Positions 42,813 through 51,974 of a stretch of DNA of 64,000 nucleotides are shown here, piece by piece. Both the position numbers and the translations under genes were made by a program. The notes below the pieces were generated by a model. The model was not told the DNA's origin. It did no database searches and saw only the letters and a list, made by a program, of their open reading frames with translations. Numbering within the stretch: the first letter of the stretch is position 1; each line of letters starts with the position of its first letter. Source of the stretch: an uncultured Oscillospiraceae bacterium (GTDB lineage: Bacteria; Bacillota; Clostridia; Oscillospirales; Acutalibacteraceae); the NCBI GenBank assembly GCA_948471205.1, contig CAOKRT010000008.1, positions 19,810-83,809 on the forward strand, given 5' to 3'.

Positions 42813-44750
42813 ATGGGACTTACACTTGCACAGAAATTAATCAAGGCTCATCTTGTTGAGGGAAATATGATTCCCGGCGAAGAAATAGGACTTCGTATTG
42901 ACCAAACGCTTACACAGGACGCAACAGGCACAATGGCTTATCTTGAATTTGAAGCTATGGGTGTAGACAGAGTTAAAACAGAAAAAAGCGTTGCTTACAT
43001 AGACCACAATACACTTCAGACAGGCTTTGAAAATGCCGATGACCACCGTTATATTCAGACGGTTACGAAAAAACACGGCATTTATTTTTCGAGACCGGGC
43101 AACGGCATTTGCCATCAGGTTCATCTTGAAAGATTCGGCATACCGGGCAAAACCCTTATCGGTTCTGACAGCCACACACCAACCGGCGGCGGTATCGGCA
43201 TGCTTGCAATGGGCGCCGGCGGACTGGATGTTGCAGTTGCAATGGGCGGCGGCACATACTATATTCCGATGCCGAAAATGACTAAAATTAATCTTCACGG
43301 ATATCTTAAACCTTGGGTTTCCGCTAAAGATATTATTCTTGAAGTATTAAGAATCATGAGCGTTAAGGGCGGCGTAGGAAAAATTATTGAATACGGCGGT
43401 GACGGAGTTAAGACCTTAACCGTTCCGGAAAGAGCAACCATTACAAACATGGGTGCAGAACTTGGTGCAACAACATCTATTTTCCCTTCTGATGAAATCA
43501 CCCTTGCTTTTCTTAAAGCACAGGGCAGAGAAAATGACTGGACAGAAATTTTACCTGATGCTGATGCAGAATATGATGAAATCATTGACATTGATTTATG
43601 CACACTTGTTCCGATGGCAGCTTGCCCTCATATGCCGGACAGAGTTAAAACAACGGATGAAATCGGAAAAATCAAGGTTGATCAGGTAGCTATCGGCTCA
43701 TGCACAAACTCTTCTTTTGTTGACATGATGAAGGTTGCTGAAATACTGAAAGGCAAAACAATTGCGCCAACCGTTTCCCTGTGCATTGCCCCCGGTTCAA
43801 AACAGGTGCTTAATATGCTTGCACTTAACGGCGCACTTTCAGATATGATTAATGCCGGTGCAAGAATTCTTGAATCAGCCTGCGGACCTTGCATAGGTAT
43901 GGGACAGAGCCCGAATTCCCAAGGCGTTTCACTGCGTACCTTTAACAGAAACTTTGAAGGCAGAAGCGGAACAAAAGATGCCGGAATTTATCTTGTATCC
44001 CCTGAAGTTGCCGCTGCTTCCGCACTTACAGGTTATCTGACCGATCCAAGAGAACTCGGAGAAGCACCAAGCGTTGCAATGCCTGAAAAATTCATTGTTA
44101 ACGATAATATGATTGAAGCACCGGCAAATGAAGAGGAAGCGAAAGATGTTGAAGTGGTACGTGGACCGAACATTAAACCTTTCCCGAAAACAGAGGCTTT
44201 GCCGGAGGAAATTACCGCAAAAGTAGTTTTGAAAGTTGAAGATAATATTACAACCGACCATATTATGCCTGCCGGTGCAAAAATTCTGCCTTACCGTTCT
44301 AATATTCCGCACCTTTCCCAGTATTGCTTTGCAGTATGTGACGAAAGCTTCCCTGAAAGAATTAAAGCAGAGGGAAAAGGCTTTATTATCGGCGGCACCA
44401 ACTACGGTCAGGGTTCAAGCCGTGAGCATGCTGCGCTTGTTCCGCTTTATCTTGGTGTAAAAGCCGTTATTACAAAAAGCTTTGCAAGAATTCATGTTGC
44501 AAACCTTGTTAATGCCGGCATTCTTCCGTTTACATTTAAAAACGAAGAAGATTATGACAAAATTTCACAAATGGATGAACTTTCACTTCCTTCTATCAGA
44601 GAGTGTATAAAAAACAACAAAACTGTTGTGCTTAAAAATATTACAAAAGGTGAAGAATATGAGCTTGACTCAAGCCATTTATCCTCCCGCCAGAGAGATA
44701 TGCTGCTTTGCGGCGGACTTTTGGATTACACAAGAGAAATGAACAAATAA
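42813..44750 (+). CDS. acnA: Aconitate hydratase
   Basis: 645 residues, a short aconitase type as found in anaerobes. The [4Fe-4S] cysteine ligands are C297 (GSCTNSSF), C357 and C360 (SACGPCIGMGQSP). SDSHTPTGGGIGMLAMGAGGLD is the N-terminal active-site block, and the swivel domain has GGTNYGQGSSREHAAL. It isomerises citrate to isocitrate. GGAGG precedes the ATG. Next is icd 14 bases downstream, then rex: an oxidative half-TCA branch for 2-oxoglutarate and glutamate synthesis. No citrate synthase gene is in the window. Confidence 0.93.
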   Translation: MGLTLAQKLIKAHLVEGNMIPGEEIGLRIDQTLTQDATGTMAYLEFEAMGVDRVKTEKSVAYIDHNTLQTGFENADDHRYIQTVTKKHGIYFSRPGNGICHQVHLERFGIPGKTLIGSDSHTPTGGGIGMLAMGAGGLDVAVAMGGGTYYIPMPKMTKINLHGYLKPWVSAKDIILEVLRIMSVKGGVGKIIEYGGDGVKTLTVPERATITNMGAELGATTSIFPSDEITLAFLKAQGRENDWTEILPDADAEYDEIIDIDLCTLVPMAACPHMPDRVKTTDEIGKIKVDQVAIGSCTNSSFVDMMKVAEILKGKTIAPTVSLCIAPGSKQVLNMLALNGALSDMINAGARILESACGPCIGMGQSPNSQGVSLRTFNRNFEGRSGTKDAGIYLVSPEVAAASALTGYLTDPRELGEAPSVAMPEKFIVNDNMIEAPANEEEAKDVEVVRGPNIKPFPKTEALPEEITAKVVLKVEDNITTDHIMPAGAKILPYRSNIPHLSQYCFAVCDESFPERIKAEGKGFIIGGTNYGQGSSREHAALVPLYLGVKAVITKSFARIHVANLVNAGILPFTFKNEEDYDKISQMDELSLPSIRECIKNNKTVVLKNITKGEEYELDSSHLSSRQRDMLLCGGLLDYTREMNK

Positions 44751-44764
44751 GGAGAGATTGAATT

Positions 44765-45946
44765 ATGTTAAACGAAAAAGATCAGACTGCAATTGACGAA
44801 GCTGTTAAAAAGTTTCGTTCACTTATGGAAGGACAGCTTGCAAGAGCAAAAAGAATTAAAGAGGATAAAGAGTTTTTGGATTTCGATAAGCTGGACACAA
44901 TTGTTATCGGAATCTGCGGCGGCGACGGTATCGGTCCCGTCATCACAAAAGAAAGTGAAAGAGTGCTTTCCTTCCTTCTTAAAGATGAAGTTGCATGCGG
45001 AAAAGTACAGTTTAAAGAAATTGACGGACTTACCATTGAAAACAGAGCCGCATGCCTGAAAGCAATTCCGGATGATGTGCTTGCCGAACTCAAGAAATGC
45101 CATGTTATTCTGAAAGGACCGACAACGACACCGCGTCAGGGTGACGGCTGGCCGAATGTGGAATCAGCAAACGTTGCAATGAGAAAAGAGCTTGATTTAT
45201 TTGCAAATATGCGTCCTGTCAGAGTTGCAGAGGAAGGTATAGACTGGACTTTCTTCCGTGAAAACACAGAAGGCGGCTATGCTGTCGGTTCTTACGGTGT
45301 TAATATTACCGATGACCTTGCTGTTGACTTTACCGTTGCCACACAGGAAGGCTGCGACAGAATTGCCCGCCTTGCTTATGATTACGCAAAGAAAAATAAC
45401 AAAGGCAAGGTATCCATAATCACAAAGGCAAACATCATTAAAACAACAGACGGTAAATTTCTGAACACAGCAAAAGCAATCGGAGCCGAATATCCGGATA
45501 TTGTAACCGATGACTGGTATATTGACATCACAACCGCAAAGCTTATTGACCCTATGAGAAGAAAAGACTTTAAGGTATTCGTTCTGCCAAATCTTTACGG
45601 TGATATCATCACAGATGAAGCTGCTGAATTTCAGGGCGGTGTCGGCACAGCCGGTTCTGCAAATATAGGCAAAAAATATGCTATGTTTGAAGCAATTCAC
45701 GGTTCTGCACCAAGAATGATTTCCGAGGGCAGAGGAAAATATGCCGATCCTTGCAGTATGCTCCGAGCTTCTGTTATGCTGCTTTCTCATATCGGATATC
45801 AGGACAAAGCAAATGCGCTTGAGGCAGCACTTGACAAATGTATGTTTGAAGAGAAAAAACTTACCATAACCGGCCGTGATACAGGCTGTACCTGCCAGGA
45901 ATTCGGTGATTATGTTATGGAAACAATAACTGAAATGACAAAATAA
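44765..45946 (+). CDS. icd: Isocitrate/isopropylmalate family dehydrogenase, probably isocitrate dehydrogenase
   Basis: 393 residues. The family core has GGDGIGPVIT, KGPTTTPRQGDGWPNVESANVAMRKEL-type substrate region with ESxNVxxR and two further arginines (NMRPVR), TEGGYAVGSYG, and the metal/NADP region LPNLYGDIITDEAAEFQGGVG and EAIHGSAPRM. The Ser in ESANVAMR favours isocitrate over isopropylmalate, as does its place after aconitase. It decarboxylates isocitrate to 2-oxoglutarate. The coenzyme cannot be fixed by eye. Confidence 0.87.
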   Translation: MLNEKDQTAIDEAVKKFRSLMEGQLARAKRIKEDKEFLDFDKLDTIVIGICGGDGIGPVITKESERVLSFLLKDEVACGKVQFKEIDGLTIENRAACLKAIPDDVLAELKKCHVILKGPTTTPRQGDGWPNVESANVAMRKELDLFANMRPVRVAEEGIDWTFFRENTEGGYAVGSYGVNITDDLAVDFTVATQEGCDRIARLAYDYAKKNNKGKVSIITKANIIKTTDGKFLNTAKAIGAEYPDIVTDDWYIDITTAKLIDPMRRKDFKVFVLPNLYGDIITDEAAEFQGGVGTAGSANIGKKYAMFEAIHGSAPRMISEGRGKYADPCSMLRASVMLLSHIGYQDKANALEAALDKCMFEEKKLTITGRDTGCTCQEFGDYVMETITEMTK

Positions 45947-45981
45947 TTAATATTCTGCCATAATATAAAGAGGTAAAAATT

Positions 45982-46638
45982 ATGGATAAAAAAGAGGAAA
46001 TCTCAATATCTGTTATTAAAAGACTTCCCCGCTATTACCGTTTTCTGCAAAGTCTTAAAGAAAACGGCATCATAAGAATAAGTTCCAAAGAACTTGCAAA
46101 CAGAATGGGGCTTACCGCTTCGCAGATACGGCATGATTTCAATTGCTTCGGAGGTTTCGGTCAGCAGGGATACGGATATAATGTTCCCGAACTTCATAAC
46201 AAAATAGGTGAAATTCTCGGCGTAAACATTGAAAGAAAAACCATTCTTATCGGTGCAGGCAATCTCGGCAAAGCAGTATGCAATAAAATTTTCGGTGTAA
46301 AAAGCGGCTTCAGACTTATCGGCATTTTTGATAAAAATGAAGCAATATGCGGAAATATGATAAAAGGAATACCTGTAAGAAACATAGAATATCTTGAAAA
46401 TTTCTGCATTGACAACAAACCTGTATGTGCAGTTGTATGTATACCTTCAAATGATATGAAGGAGCTTACCGACCTTCTTATTAGTCTTGGAATCAAAAGT
46501 TTTTGGAATTTCAGCAATTACGACATTTCCATGGCACATCCCGAGGTGCTTGTTGAGAATGTGCATCTTACGGACAGTCTGATGACACTGGGCTACCTTA
46601 CTGCCTCTTTTTCGGAAAGCAAGGAGGAAGAAAAATGA
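45982..46638 (+). CDS. rex: Redox-sensing transcriptional repressor Rex
   Basis: 218 residues. The N-terminal winged helix (RLPRYYRFLQSL, then SSKELANRMGLTASQIRHDFNCFGGFGQQGYGY-type, 14-66) is characteristic of Rex. The C-terminal Rossmann domain has LIGAGNLGKAV (89-99) for NADH. Rex represses fermentation genes when NAD+ is high and releases DNA when NADH rises. It is cotranscribed with acn-icd, and a possible Rex site overlaps that promoter. Fermentation genes nearby (ldh, CoA-transferase) are candidate targets. It overlaps the next gene by 4 bases. Confidence 0.95.
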   Translation: MDKKEEISISVIKRLPRYYRFLQSLKENGIIRISSKELANRMGLTASQIRHDFNCFGGFGQQGYGYNVPELHNKIGEILGVNIERKTILIGAGNLGKAVCNKIFGVKSGFRLIGIFDKNEAICGNMIKGIPVRNIEYLENFCIDNKPVCAVVCIPSNDMKELTDLLISLGIKSFWNFSNYDISMAHPEVLVENVHLTDSLMTLGYLTASFSESKEEEK

Positions 46639-47315
46639 TCAGAGTAAGTACAAAAGAAATTATTGATATTCTTCCCTACGGAGACGGAAAAGCAATCATT
46701 GTTGAAAAAAAACCTCTTGTTAATTCAACGCAGTTTAAGGCGGCATACAGTGTTATTGACTTTGAAAACAAATCCAAAAATGTTCTGACAAAAAATGCAT
46801 ATCTATTGAAAAAATTCGGTTCTGCATTTAAACCGATAAGCGAAACCATACCGAATTTTGTTCAGTGCGACGCATCCATTCTTTATGACAGGCGCGTGCT
46901 TGTTATATATCCTAACGGAGAAGCCGGTATATTTGACCGTGAGGGCGAACTTTCCTGGAGCGGTTATTTCAACTATCACGATGAAACAGTGTACGGTTTG
47001 GCGCTGGAAGGAAAATATTTCTGGAGCATATGCCCGGCAGAAAACTGTGTTATCCGTTATTACAGCCAAACCATGCAGGTTGATTTGCGAATAGGCGGAA
47101 AAGAAGCGGCAACTTTTGTTAATCCGGTGCATATTTCTTCCGACGGCGGAGATATATTTGTTTGCTGCAGCACAAATAAAGTCAGAAGAATTGACGGAAG
47201 CAATTTTACAGTTTCCGATTATCTCAATTTTGATGAACCTATAAAACAGTATCACCGTTTCGGAAATCATTCCATTGCCGTGCTTTCAAGCGGAACCTAT
47301 CTGCTTGATGAATAA
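46635..47315 (+). CDS. Conserved hypothetical protein, possibly beta-propeller-like
   Basis: 226 residues, not recognised. It has no signal peptide or membrane helix. Repeated segments with a beta-strand pattern (GKAIIVEKK, YSVIDFENKSK, RVLVIYPNGEAGIFDREGE, YGLALEGKYFWSICPAEN, DIFVCCSTNKVRRID, SIAVLSSGTYLL) suggest a small propeller or a chain of blades. The start overlaps the rex stop (ATGA), so the two are translated together; a function linked to Rex or redox state is only a guess from this coupling. Confidence 0.6.
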   Translation: MIRVSTKEIIDILPYGDGKAIIVEKKPLVNSTQFKAAYSVIDFENKSKNVLTKNAYLLKKFGSAFKPISETIPNFVQCDASILYDRRVLVIYPNGEAGIFDREGELSWSGYFNYHDETVYGLALEGKYFWSICPAENCVIRYYSQTMQVDLRIGGKEAATFVNPVHISSDGGDIFVCCSTNKVRRIDGSNFTVSDYLNFDEPIKQYHRFGNHSIAVLSSGTYLLDE

Positions 47316-47323
47316 ACAATTAT

Positions 47324-47357
47324 AAAAAACAGGCTTTAACAAAAGCCTGTTTTTTTG
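47324..47357. terminator. Bidirectional terminator between the acn-icd-rex operon and ldh
   Basis: A 14-bp stem (47324-47337 with 47342-47355, loop AACA) has T runs on both strands. It ends the plus-strand rex unit and the minus-strand ldh unit, which converge here. Confidence 0.9.
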
Positions 47358-47365
47358 TTGTATTT

Positions 47366-48310
47366 TTATATTCCTATTTCATCAATCATTTCATTAAGAA
47401 CCGTACAGGATTTTTCAAACTGCTCTTTTTCTTCGTCGGAAAGTTCCATTTCAAGAATTTCTCTTACGCCGTTTCTGTTAACAACCGCCGGCACACCTAT
47501 ATAAATTCCCTTGTGCCCATATTCGCCTTTAAGATATGCAGAAACAGTGAAAACAGAATTTTCATCATTTAAAATAGCTCTTGAAAGCCTTGCAAGCACC
47601 ATTCCGATACCGTAATAGGTTGCACCCTTGGCATTTATAATTTCATAAGCCGATTCCCTTACATCAACTGCTATCTGTCTTAAATTTTCCATCATATTTT
47701 CATTATCTTCTTCAAATTCGGAAATCGGAATAACAGAAATCATTGCATTGCTCCATGCAACAAATTCCGAATCACCGTGTTCGCCTATTACATAGGCATG
47801 GACATTTCTTGGATTGAGATGAAAATAATCCCCTATCATATATCTTAGCCTTGCCGAATCCAGTGTTGTGCCCGAACCGAGAACTCTGCCGCTCGGAAAA
47901 CCGGAAAGCTCATAAACAACCTGCGTCATAATATCCACAGGATTGCTTGCAACAAGAAATACACCGTTAAAACCGCTTTCAATGACAGGCTGCACGATTG
48001 CTTTAAAAACCTTGTAATTTTTCTGAAGCAGATCACGCCGGGTTTCTCCCTGGAGCTGCGGTGCACCGGCACAAATTACAACCAAATCCATATCAGAACA
48101 ATCACTGTATTCGCCGGCATAAATTTTCATACTGCTTGGTGCAAAAGGCAAGCCGTGCGACAAATCCGCCGCCTCCCCTTTCACGCGTTCCTTTTTTATA
48201 TCAATTAAGCACAACTCATCGCAGATATTTTGATTTAAAACAGAATAGGCATAACTCATGCCCACCATTCCGACACCGATTACAGCAACCTTCTTTTTGT
48301 CATTAAACAT
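47366..48310 (-). CDS. ldh: L-lactate dehydrogenase
   Basis: 314 residues. The NAD-binding glycine motif is VIGVGMVGMSYAYS (10-23), the substrate loop has GETRRDLL, and the catalytic histidine is H178 in VIGEHGDSEF. It reduces pyruvate to lactate and re-oxidises NADH. The start is the ATG at 48310 with GGGTGA 6 bases before it; a frame from 48337 would start within a hairpin. It is the fourth gene after alaS, hinT and a phosphoribosyltransferase, an unusual context. Its ribosome-binding site is at the edge of the hairpin arm, so its expression may be tuned at that point. Confidence 0.95.
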   Translation of the reverse strand: MFNDKKKVAVIGVGMVGMSYAYSVLNQNICDELCLIDIKKERVKGEAADLSHGLPFAPSSMKIYAGEYSDCSDMDLVVICAGAPQLQGETRRDLLQKNYKVFKAIVQPVIESGFNGVFLVASNPVDIMTQVVYELSGFPSGRVLGSGTTLDSARLRYMIGDYFHLNPRNVHAYVIGEHGDSEFVAWSNAMISVIPISEFEEDNENMMENLRQIAVDVRESAYEIINAKGATYYGIGMVLARLSRAILNDENSVFTVSAYLKGEYGHKGIYIGVPAVVNRNGVREILEMELSDEEKEQFEKSCTVLNEMIDEIGI

Positions 48311-48316
48311 AAAATC

Positions 48317-48347
48317 ACCCGAAAGTATTATTACCATACTTTCGGGT
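48317..48347 (-). terminator. Hairpin between the PRTase gene and ldh, next to the ldh ribosome-binding site
   Basis: A 12-bp stem (48317-48328 with 48336-48347, 7-base loop) lies between the two genes. On the minus strand its 3' arm ends CTTTCGGGT and the ldh Shine-Dalgarno GGGTGA begins within that arm. The tract after it has TTTT before ATG. It could be a terminator or a translational switch. Confidence 0.6.
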
Positions 48348-48366
48348 TAAATTCTGTTATTAAATA

Positions 48367-48906
48367 TTATTTAAAGAAAAGCGGAAGTTTTTCAAGAAAA
48401 ACAATATCATTTCTATCTGCCGCATCTCCTTCCGCAAGCGGAGCGGCACATGCAACAATATTACCGGAAAAAGCCTGAACAACTTTAACAGCAGCCGCAA
48501 GTGATTCTCCTGTTGAGATTACATCATCAACAATCAAAACCCGTTTTCCTTTAAGCAAATCTCCATCCTCATGACCGAGATATAAATACTGTTCTCTTTG
48601 CGTTGTAAGTGAATGAACGGCAATTGCAACAGGATTATCCATATAAACCTTTACACCTTTTCGGATAACAATATACTTTTTGCCGCTTTGCCTGCTCATT
48701 TCATATGCTAGCGGAATGCTTTTTGCTTCAGGTGTTACAATATAATCAAATTCAGGACATTTTTTTATAAGCTCCGAAGCGCATTTTTCTGTCAGTTCCA
48801 CATCACCGAAAAGTATAAATGCGGCAATGTCAAGCTTGTCACTTACAGGAAATCTCTGAAGTTCTCTTTCAATTCCGGCAATTTTCAGCTTATATGTGTT
48901 ACTCAT
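48367..48906 (-). CDS. Purine phosphoribosyltransferase-like protein (APRT type)
   Basis: 179 residues. It has the type I phosphoribosyltransferase fold with the PRPP loop VLIVDDVISTGES and, before it, EAKSIPLAYEMSRQSGKKYIVIRKG, the pattern of adenine-type phosphoribosyltransferases. It probably salvages a purine base with PRPP, though the usual APRT length and C-terminus are only partly matched. A xanthine or unspecified role is possible. It overlaps hinT by 4 bases. Confidence 0.72.
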   Translation of the reverse strand: MSNTYKLKIAGIERELQRFPVSDKLDIAAFILFGDVELTEKCASELIKKCPEFDYIVTPEAKSIPLAYEMSRQSGKKYIVIRKGVKVYMDNPVAIAVHSLTTQREQYLYLGHEDGDLLKGKRVLIVDDVISTGESLAAAVKVVQAFSGNIVACAAPLAEGDAADRNDIVFLEKLPLFFK

Positions 48907-49235
48907 AATATCTTTTCTCCCAATTCCGTTCCGCCGATAACATGAAAATGAAGGTGCATAACTGTTTGCCCCGCATCACTGCCGCAGTTATTAATGATTC
49001 TGTAAGATTCAATACCCTGTGATTTTGCAATTTCAGGTATTTTTTCAAAAATATGCGAAACATACTTGCTGTTTTCAGCATGAATACCATTTACGGAATC
49101 TATATGCTCCTTTGGCACAACAAGAAAATGAACAGGGGCAACAGGATTTATATCCTTAAAAGCATAAATCATTTCATCCTCAAATACCTTTGTACTTGGA
49201 ATATTTCCGTTAATTATTTCACAAAACAAACACAT
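48903..49235 (-). CDS. hinT: HIT family nucleotide hydrolase (HinT)
   Basis: 110 residues. CLFCEIINGNIPSTKVFEDE (3-22) is the N-terminal HINT signature and QTVMHLHFHVIGG carries the histidine triad HxHxH. HINT enzymes hydrolyse phosphoramidates such as adenosine 5'-phosphoramidate. It follows alaS by 11 bases with AGAGGTG before the ATG and overlaps the PRTase gene downstream. Confidence 0.95.
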   Translation of the reverse strand: MCLFCEIINGNIPSTKVFEDEMIYAFKDINPVAPVHFLVVPKEHIDSVNGIHAENSKYVSHIFEKIPEIAKSQGIESYRIINNCGSDAGQTVMHLHFHVIGGTELGEKIL

Positions 49236-49246
49236 ATTTACACCTC

Positions 49247-51871
49247 TTACGCCATAAAACCTTTTATAATATCACAGGCTGCATTCATTGCATCATCCAG
49301 TTTGGAAACATCCTTGGCACCTGCCATAGCTGAATCCGGCCGGCCACCGCCGCCGCCGCCGGCAAGTTTTGCAACTTCCCTTACAACATCGCCTGCCCTA
49401 ACACCCATGGCAATCGCCTTCTTGCCGCATACGGCAACAATAGATGCCTTTTCGCCGTTTATACCGGCAATAACCGCAACAATATTATCTGCCTTGTTTT
49501 TAAGGTCATCGCCCATAGAACGAAGTGCATCAGGCGTTACACCCTCAAGCTTCGCAATATACACACTAAGTCCGTTTATATCAACAGGCTTATTTAATAC
49601 ATCAGCACTTTTAAGTTTGGTAAGTTTTGCATTCAGTGCCTGAATTTCCTTATCCTTTGCCCTGCTTTCGGCAATAACACTGTCAATCTTTGCCTTAACA
49701 TCACCGATTCCGGTTTTAAGGGCTGCAGCGGCAAATCTGATAATATTTTCATTTGCATTGTAATTCATCAGCAGATTTGTACCTGTAAGAGCTGTAATTC
49801 GCCTTACACCTGCAGCAACGGATGCTTCGCTGATAATTTTAAACAAACCGATCTGACCGCTGTTTGAAACGTGCGTGCCGCCGCAGAATTCTGTTGAAAA
49901 ATCTCCTGCCTTAACGACTCTTACAATATCACCGTACTTTTCACCGAAAAGCATCATAGCGCCCATTTTCTTTGCTTCTTCAATTGGCATTTCCAAACTT
50001 TCAACAGGAAGCGCCTTCATGATAAATTCATTAACCAAAAATTCAACCTTGGCAATTTCATCGACTGAAAGCGCATTGAAATGTGTAAAGTCAAAACGAA
50101 CTTCACGGGCATTTACAAGCTGACCCGCCTGCTCTACATGATTTCCGAGAACAGCACGAAGTGCAGCCTGAAGAAGGTGAGCTGCCGTATGGTTACGTTT
50201 AATCATATTTCTGCACTCGGCATTTATGGATGCCTTTACCGTATCTCCTGCACAGATTACACCTCTGTCAACTTTGCCGGCATGCAGATAAATTTTGTCA
50301 GCATTCTTGGATGTATCTGCCACAAGGAACGTGCCGTTGTCAGAAGAAATAACACCGCTGTCACCAACCTGACCGCCTGATTCGGCATAAAAAGGCGTTT
50401 TGTCAAGAACAATGATTCCCTCTTCCCCTGCTCCGAGCATTTCCTTAACTTCACCGTCGGAAACCACAGCAAGTACCTTTGCTTCACATTCATAAACCGT
50501 GTAGCCAACGAAATCTGTTTCCTTAGCATCTATTTTTACATTTTCGCTTATCCATGCATCGGTATCTGAATCTTTTCTTGCGGCACGGGCAGTGCTTTTT
50601 TGTTTTTCAAGAAGCGCATTAAACTTATCTTCATCAACGGTAAATCCCTTTTCTTCAAGAATATCTCTTGTTAAATCAAGCGGAAATCCATAAGTATCAT
50701 TCAGTTTAAAAGCATCTTCGCCGCTGAAAACGTTGCCTTCCATTTTACTGATATATTCCTCAAGCAAAGCAAGGCCGCTGTCTATTGTTTTGCCAAAAGA
50801 CTCCTCTTCGGAAAGCATAACCTTTTTGATAAGCTCCCTTTTTGCATCAAGATAATCATATGCGGAAAGATTTTCGTTTACAACCGTATCAACAACTTGG
50901 AAAAGGAACGGTTTATTAATTCCCAGCAGTCTGCCGTGCCGGCAAGCACGCCTTATAAGGCGGCGAAGCACATAGCCCCTTCCGCTGTTCGACGGAATTA
51001 CACCGTCGCCGATCATAAATACCGACGAACGTATATGATCCGTAATAACACGAAGAGAAATATCTTTATTATCATCTTCATGATATTTAACTTCTGCTAT
51101 TTCTGAAATCTTTTTCATAATATTCTGCACAGTGTCTACTTCAAAAAGATTATCAACGCCCTGCATCATACAGGCAAGACGTTCAAGCCCCATTCCCGTA
51201 TCAATATTCTTTTGAGAAAGTTCGGTATAATTTCCGTTTCCGTCATTATTAAACTGGCTGAAAACATTATTCCATATTTCAGTATAACGGTCACATTCAC
51301 AGCCGGGTGCACAGTTTGGGCTGCCGCAGCCGTATTTCTCGCCGCGGTCAAAATAAATTTCACTGCATGGACCACAGGGACCCTGGCCGTGTTCCCAGAA
51401 ATTATCTTCTTTTCCGAGCCTTACTATATGTGAAGGATCCACCCCAACCTCTTTTGTCCAGATGTCAAAGGTTTCATCGTCATTTTCATAAATTGTTACC
51501 CACAGCTTTTCAACAGGCATTTCCAGCACCTGCGTGCAGAATTCCCATGCCCATTTTGTTGCCTCGTGCTTAAAATAATCGCCAAAGCTGAAATTGCCCA
51601 GCATTTCAAAATATGTGCCGTGGCGCGCAGTTTTTCCCACACGCTCAATATCCGGCGTGCGTATGCATTTCTGGCAGGTTGTTACACGGTTTGAAGGCGG
51701 CGTAACCTCACCTGTAAAATATTTTTTCATAGGCGCCATGCCTGAATTTATAAGAAGCAAGCTTTTGTCATTATTCGGAACAAGCGAATAGCTTGGTAAA
51801 CGAAGATGACCCTTGCTTTCAAAAAAAGATAAATATTTCTCTCTTAAATCATTTAAAGATGTCCATTCCAT
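49247..51871 (-). CDS. alaS: Alanine-tRNA ligase
   Basis: 874 residues, full-length. The class II catalytic core begins FESKGHLRLPSYSLVPNNDKSLLLINSGMAP-type (16-46), with GLERLACMMQG and the SSVFMIGDGVIPSNSGRGYVLR region. The editing domain has HTAAHLLQAAL and FCGGTHVSNSGQIG with the zinc-binding Cys/His residues. A coiled C-terminal region and a glycine-rich LAGGGGGGRPDSAMAG C-Ala domain end the protein. There is only a 100-base leader and no T-box signature. It heads the alaS-hinT-PRTase-ldh run. Confidence 0.97.
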   Translation of the reverse strand: MEWTSLNDLREKYLSFFESKGHLRLPSYSLVPNNDKSLLLINSGMAPMKKYFTGEVTPPSNRVTTCQKCIRTPDIERVGKTARHGTYFEMLGNFSFGDYFKHEATKWAWEFCTQVLEMPVEKLWVTIYENDDETFDIWTKEVGVDPSHIVRLGKEDNFWEHGQGPCGPCSEIYFDRGEKYGCGSPNCAPGCECDRYTEIWNNVFSQFNNDGNGNYTELSQKNIDTGMGLERLACMMQGVDNLFEVDTVQNIMKKISEIAEVKYHEDDNKDISLRVITDHIRSSVFMIGDGVIPSNSGRGYVLRRLIRRACRHGRLLGINKPFLFQVVDTVVNENLSAYDYLDAKRELIKKVMLSEEESFGKTIDSGLALLEEYISKMEGNVFSGEDAFKLNDTYGFPLDLTRDILEEKGFTVDEDKFNALLEKQKSTARAARKDSDTDAWISENVKIDAKETDFVGYTVYECEAKVLAVVSDGEVKEMLGAGEEGIIVLDKTPFYAESGGQVGDSGVISSDNGTFLVADTSKNADKIYLHAGKVDRGVICAGDTVKASINAECRNMIKRNHTAAHLLQAALRAVLGNHVEQAGQLVNAREVRFDFTHFNALSVDEIAKVEFLVNEFIMKALPVESLEMPIEEAKKMGAMMLFGEKYGDIVRVVKAGDFSTEFCGGTHVSNSGQIGLFKIISEASVAAGVRRITALTGTNLLMNYNANENIIRFAAAALKTGIGDVKAKIDSVIAESRAKDKEIQALNAKLTKLKSADVLNKPVDINGLSVYIAKLEGVTPDALRSMGDDLKNKADNIVAVIAGINGEKASIVAVCGKKAIAMGVRAGDVVREVAKLAGGGGGGRPDSAMAGAKDVSKLDDAMNAACDIIKGFMA

Positions 51872-51909
51872 TGTTTGTTACCTCAGTTTCTAAAAAGTGA
51901 GAAAATAGT

Positions 51910-51938
51910 AAAATAATACTCTGTAAACAAAATTTCAA
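51910..51938 (-). promoter_or_regulatory. Promoter of alaS
   Basis: On the minus strand the -35 TTGAAA (51933-51938) and -10 TATTTT (51910-51915) have a 17-bp spacer. The -35 abuts the terminator of the upstream gene. Confidence 0.5.
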
Positions 51939-51961
51939 GGGCAACTAAAGGAGCTGCCCTT
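51937..51961 (-). terminator. Hairpin after the PC4-like gene
   Basis: A 7-bp GC-rich stem (AAGGGCA 51937-51943 with TGCCCTT 51955-51961, 11-base loop) is located 13 bases after the stop codon, followed on the minus strand by an AT-rich tract. Confidence 0.6.
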
Positions 51962-51974
51962 AAATTCTGCTTCA

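Noticed and set aside
42837-43298. A 153-codon open frame on the minus strand within the aconitase gene
   Set aside because: It is antisense to a clear, full-length aconitase with intact cluster cysteines, has no ribosome-binding site and shows no family signature.
45197-45790. A 197-codon open frame antisense to the isocitrate dehydrogenase gene
   Set aside because: The sense gene is certain from its motifs; the antisense frame is Cys/Phe-rich in the way shadows of this codon usage are.
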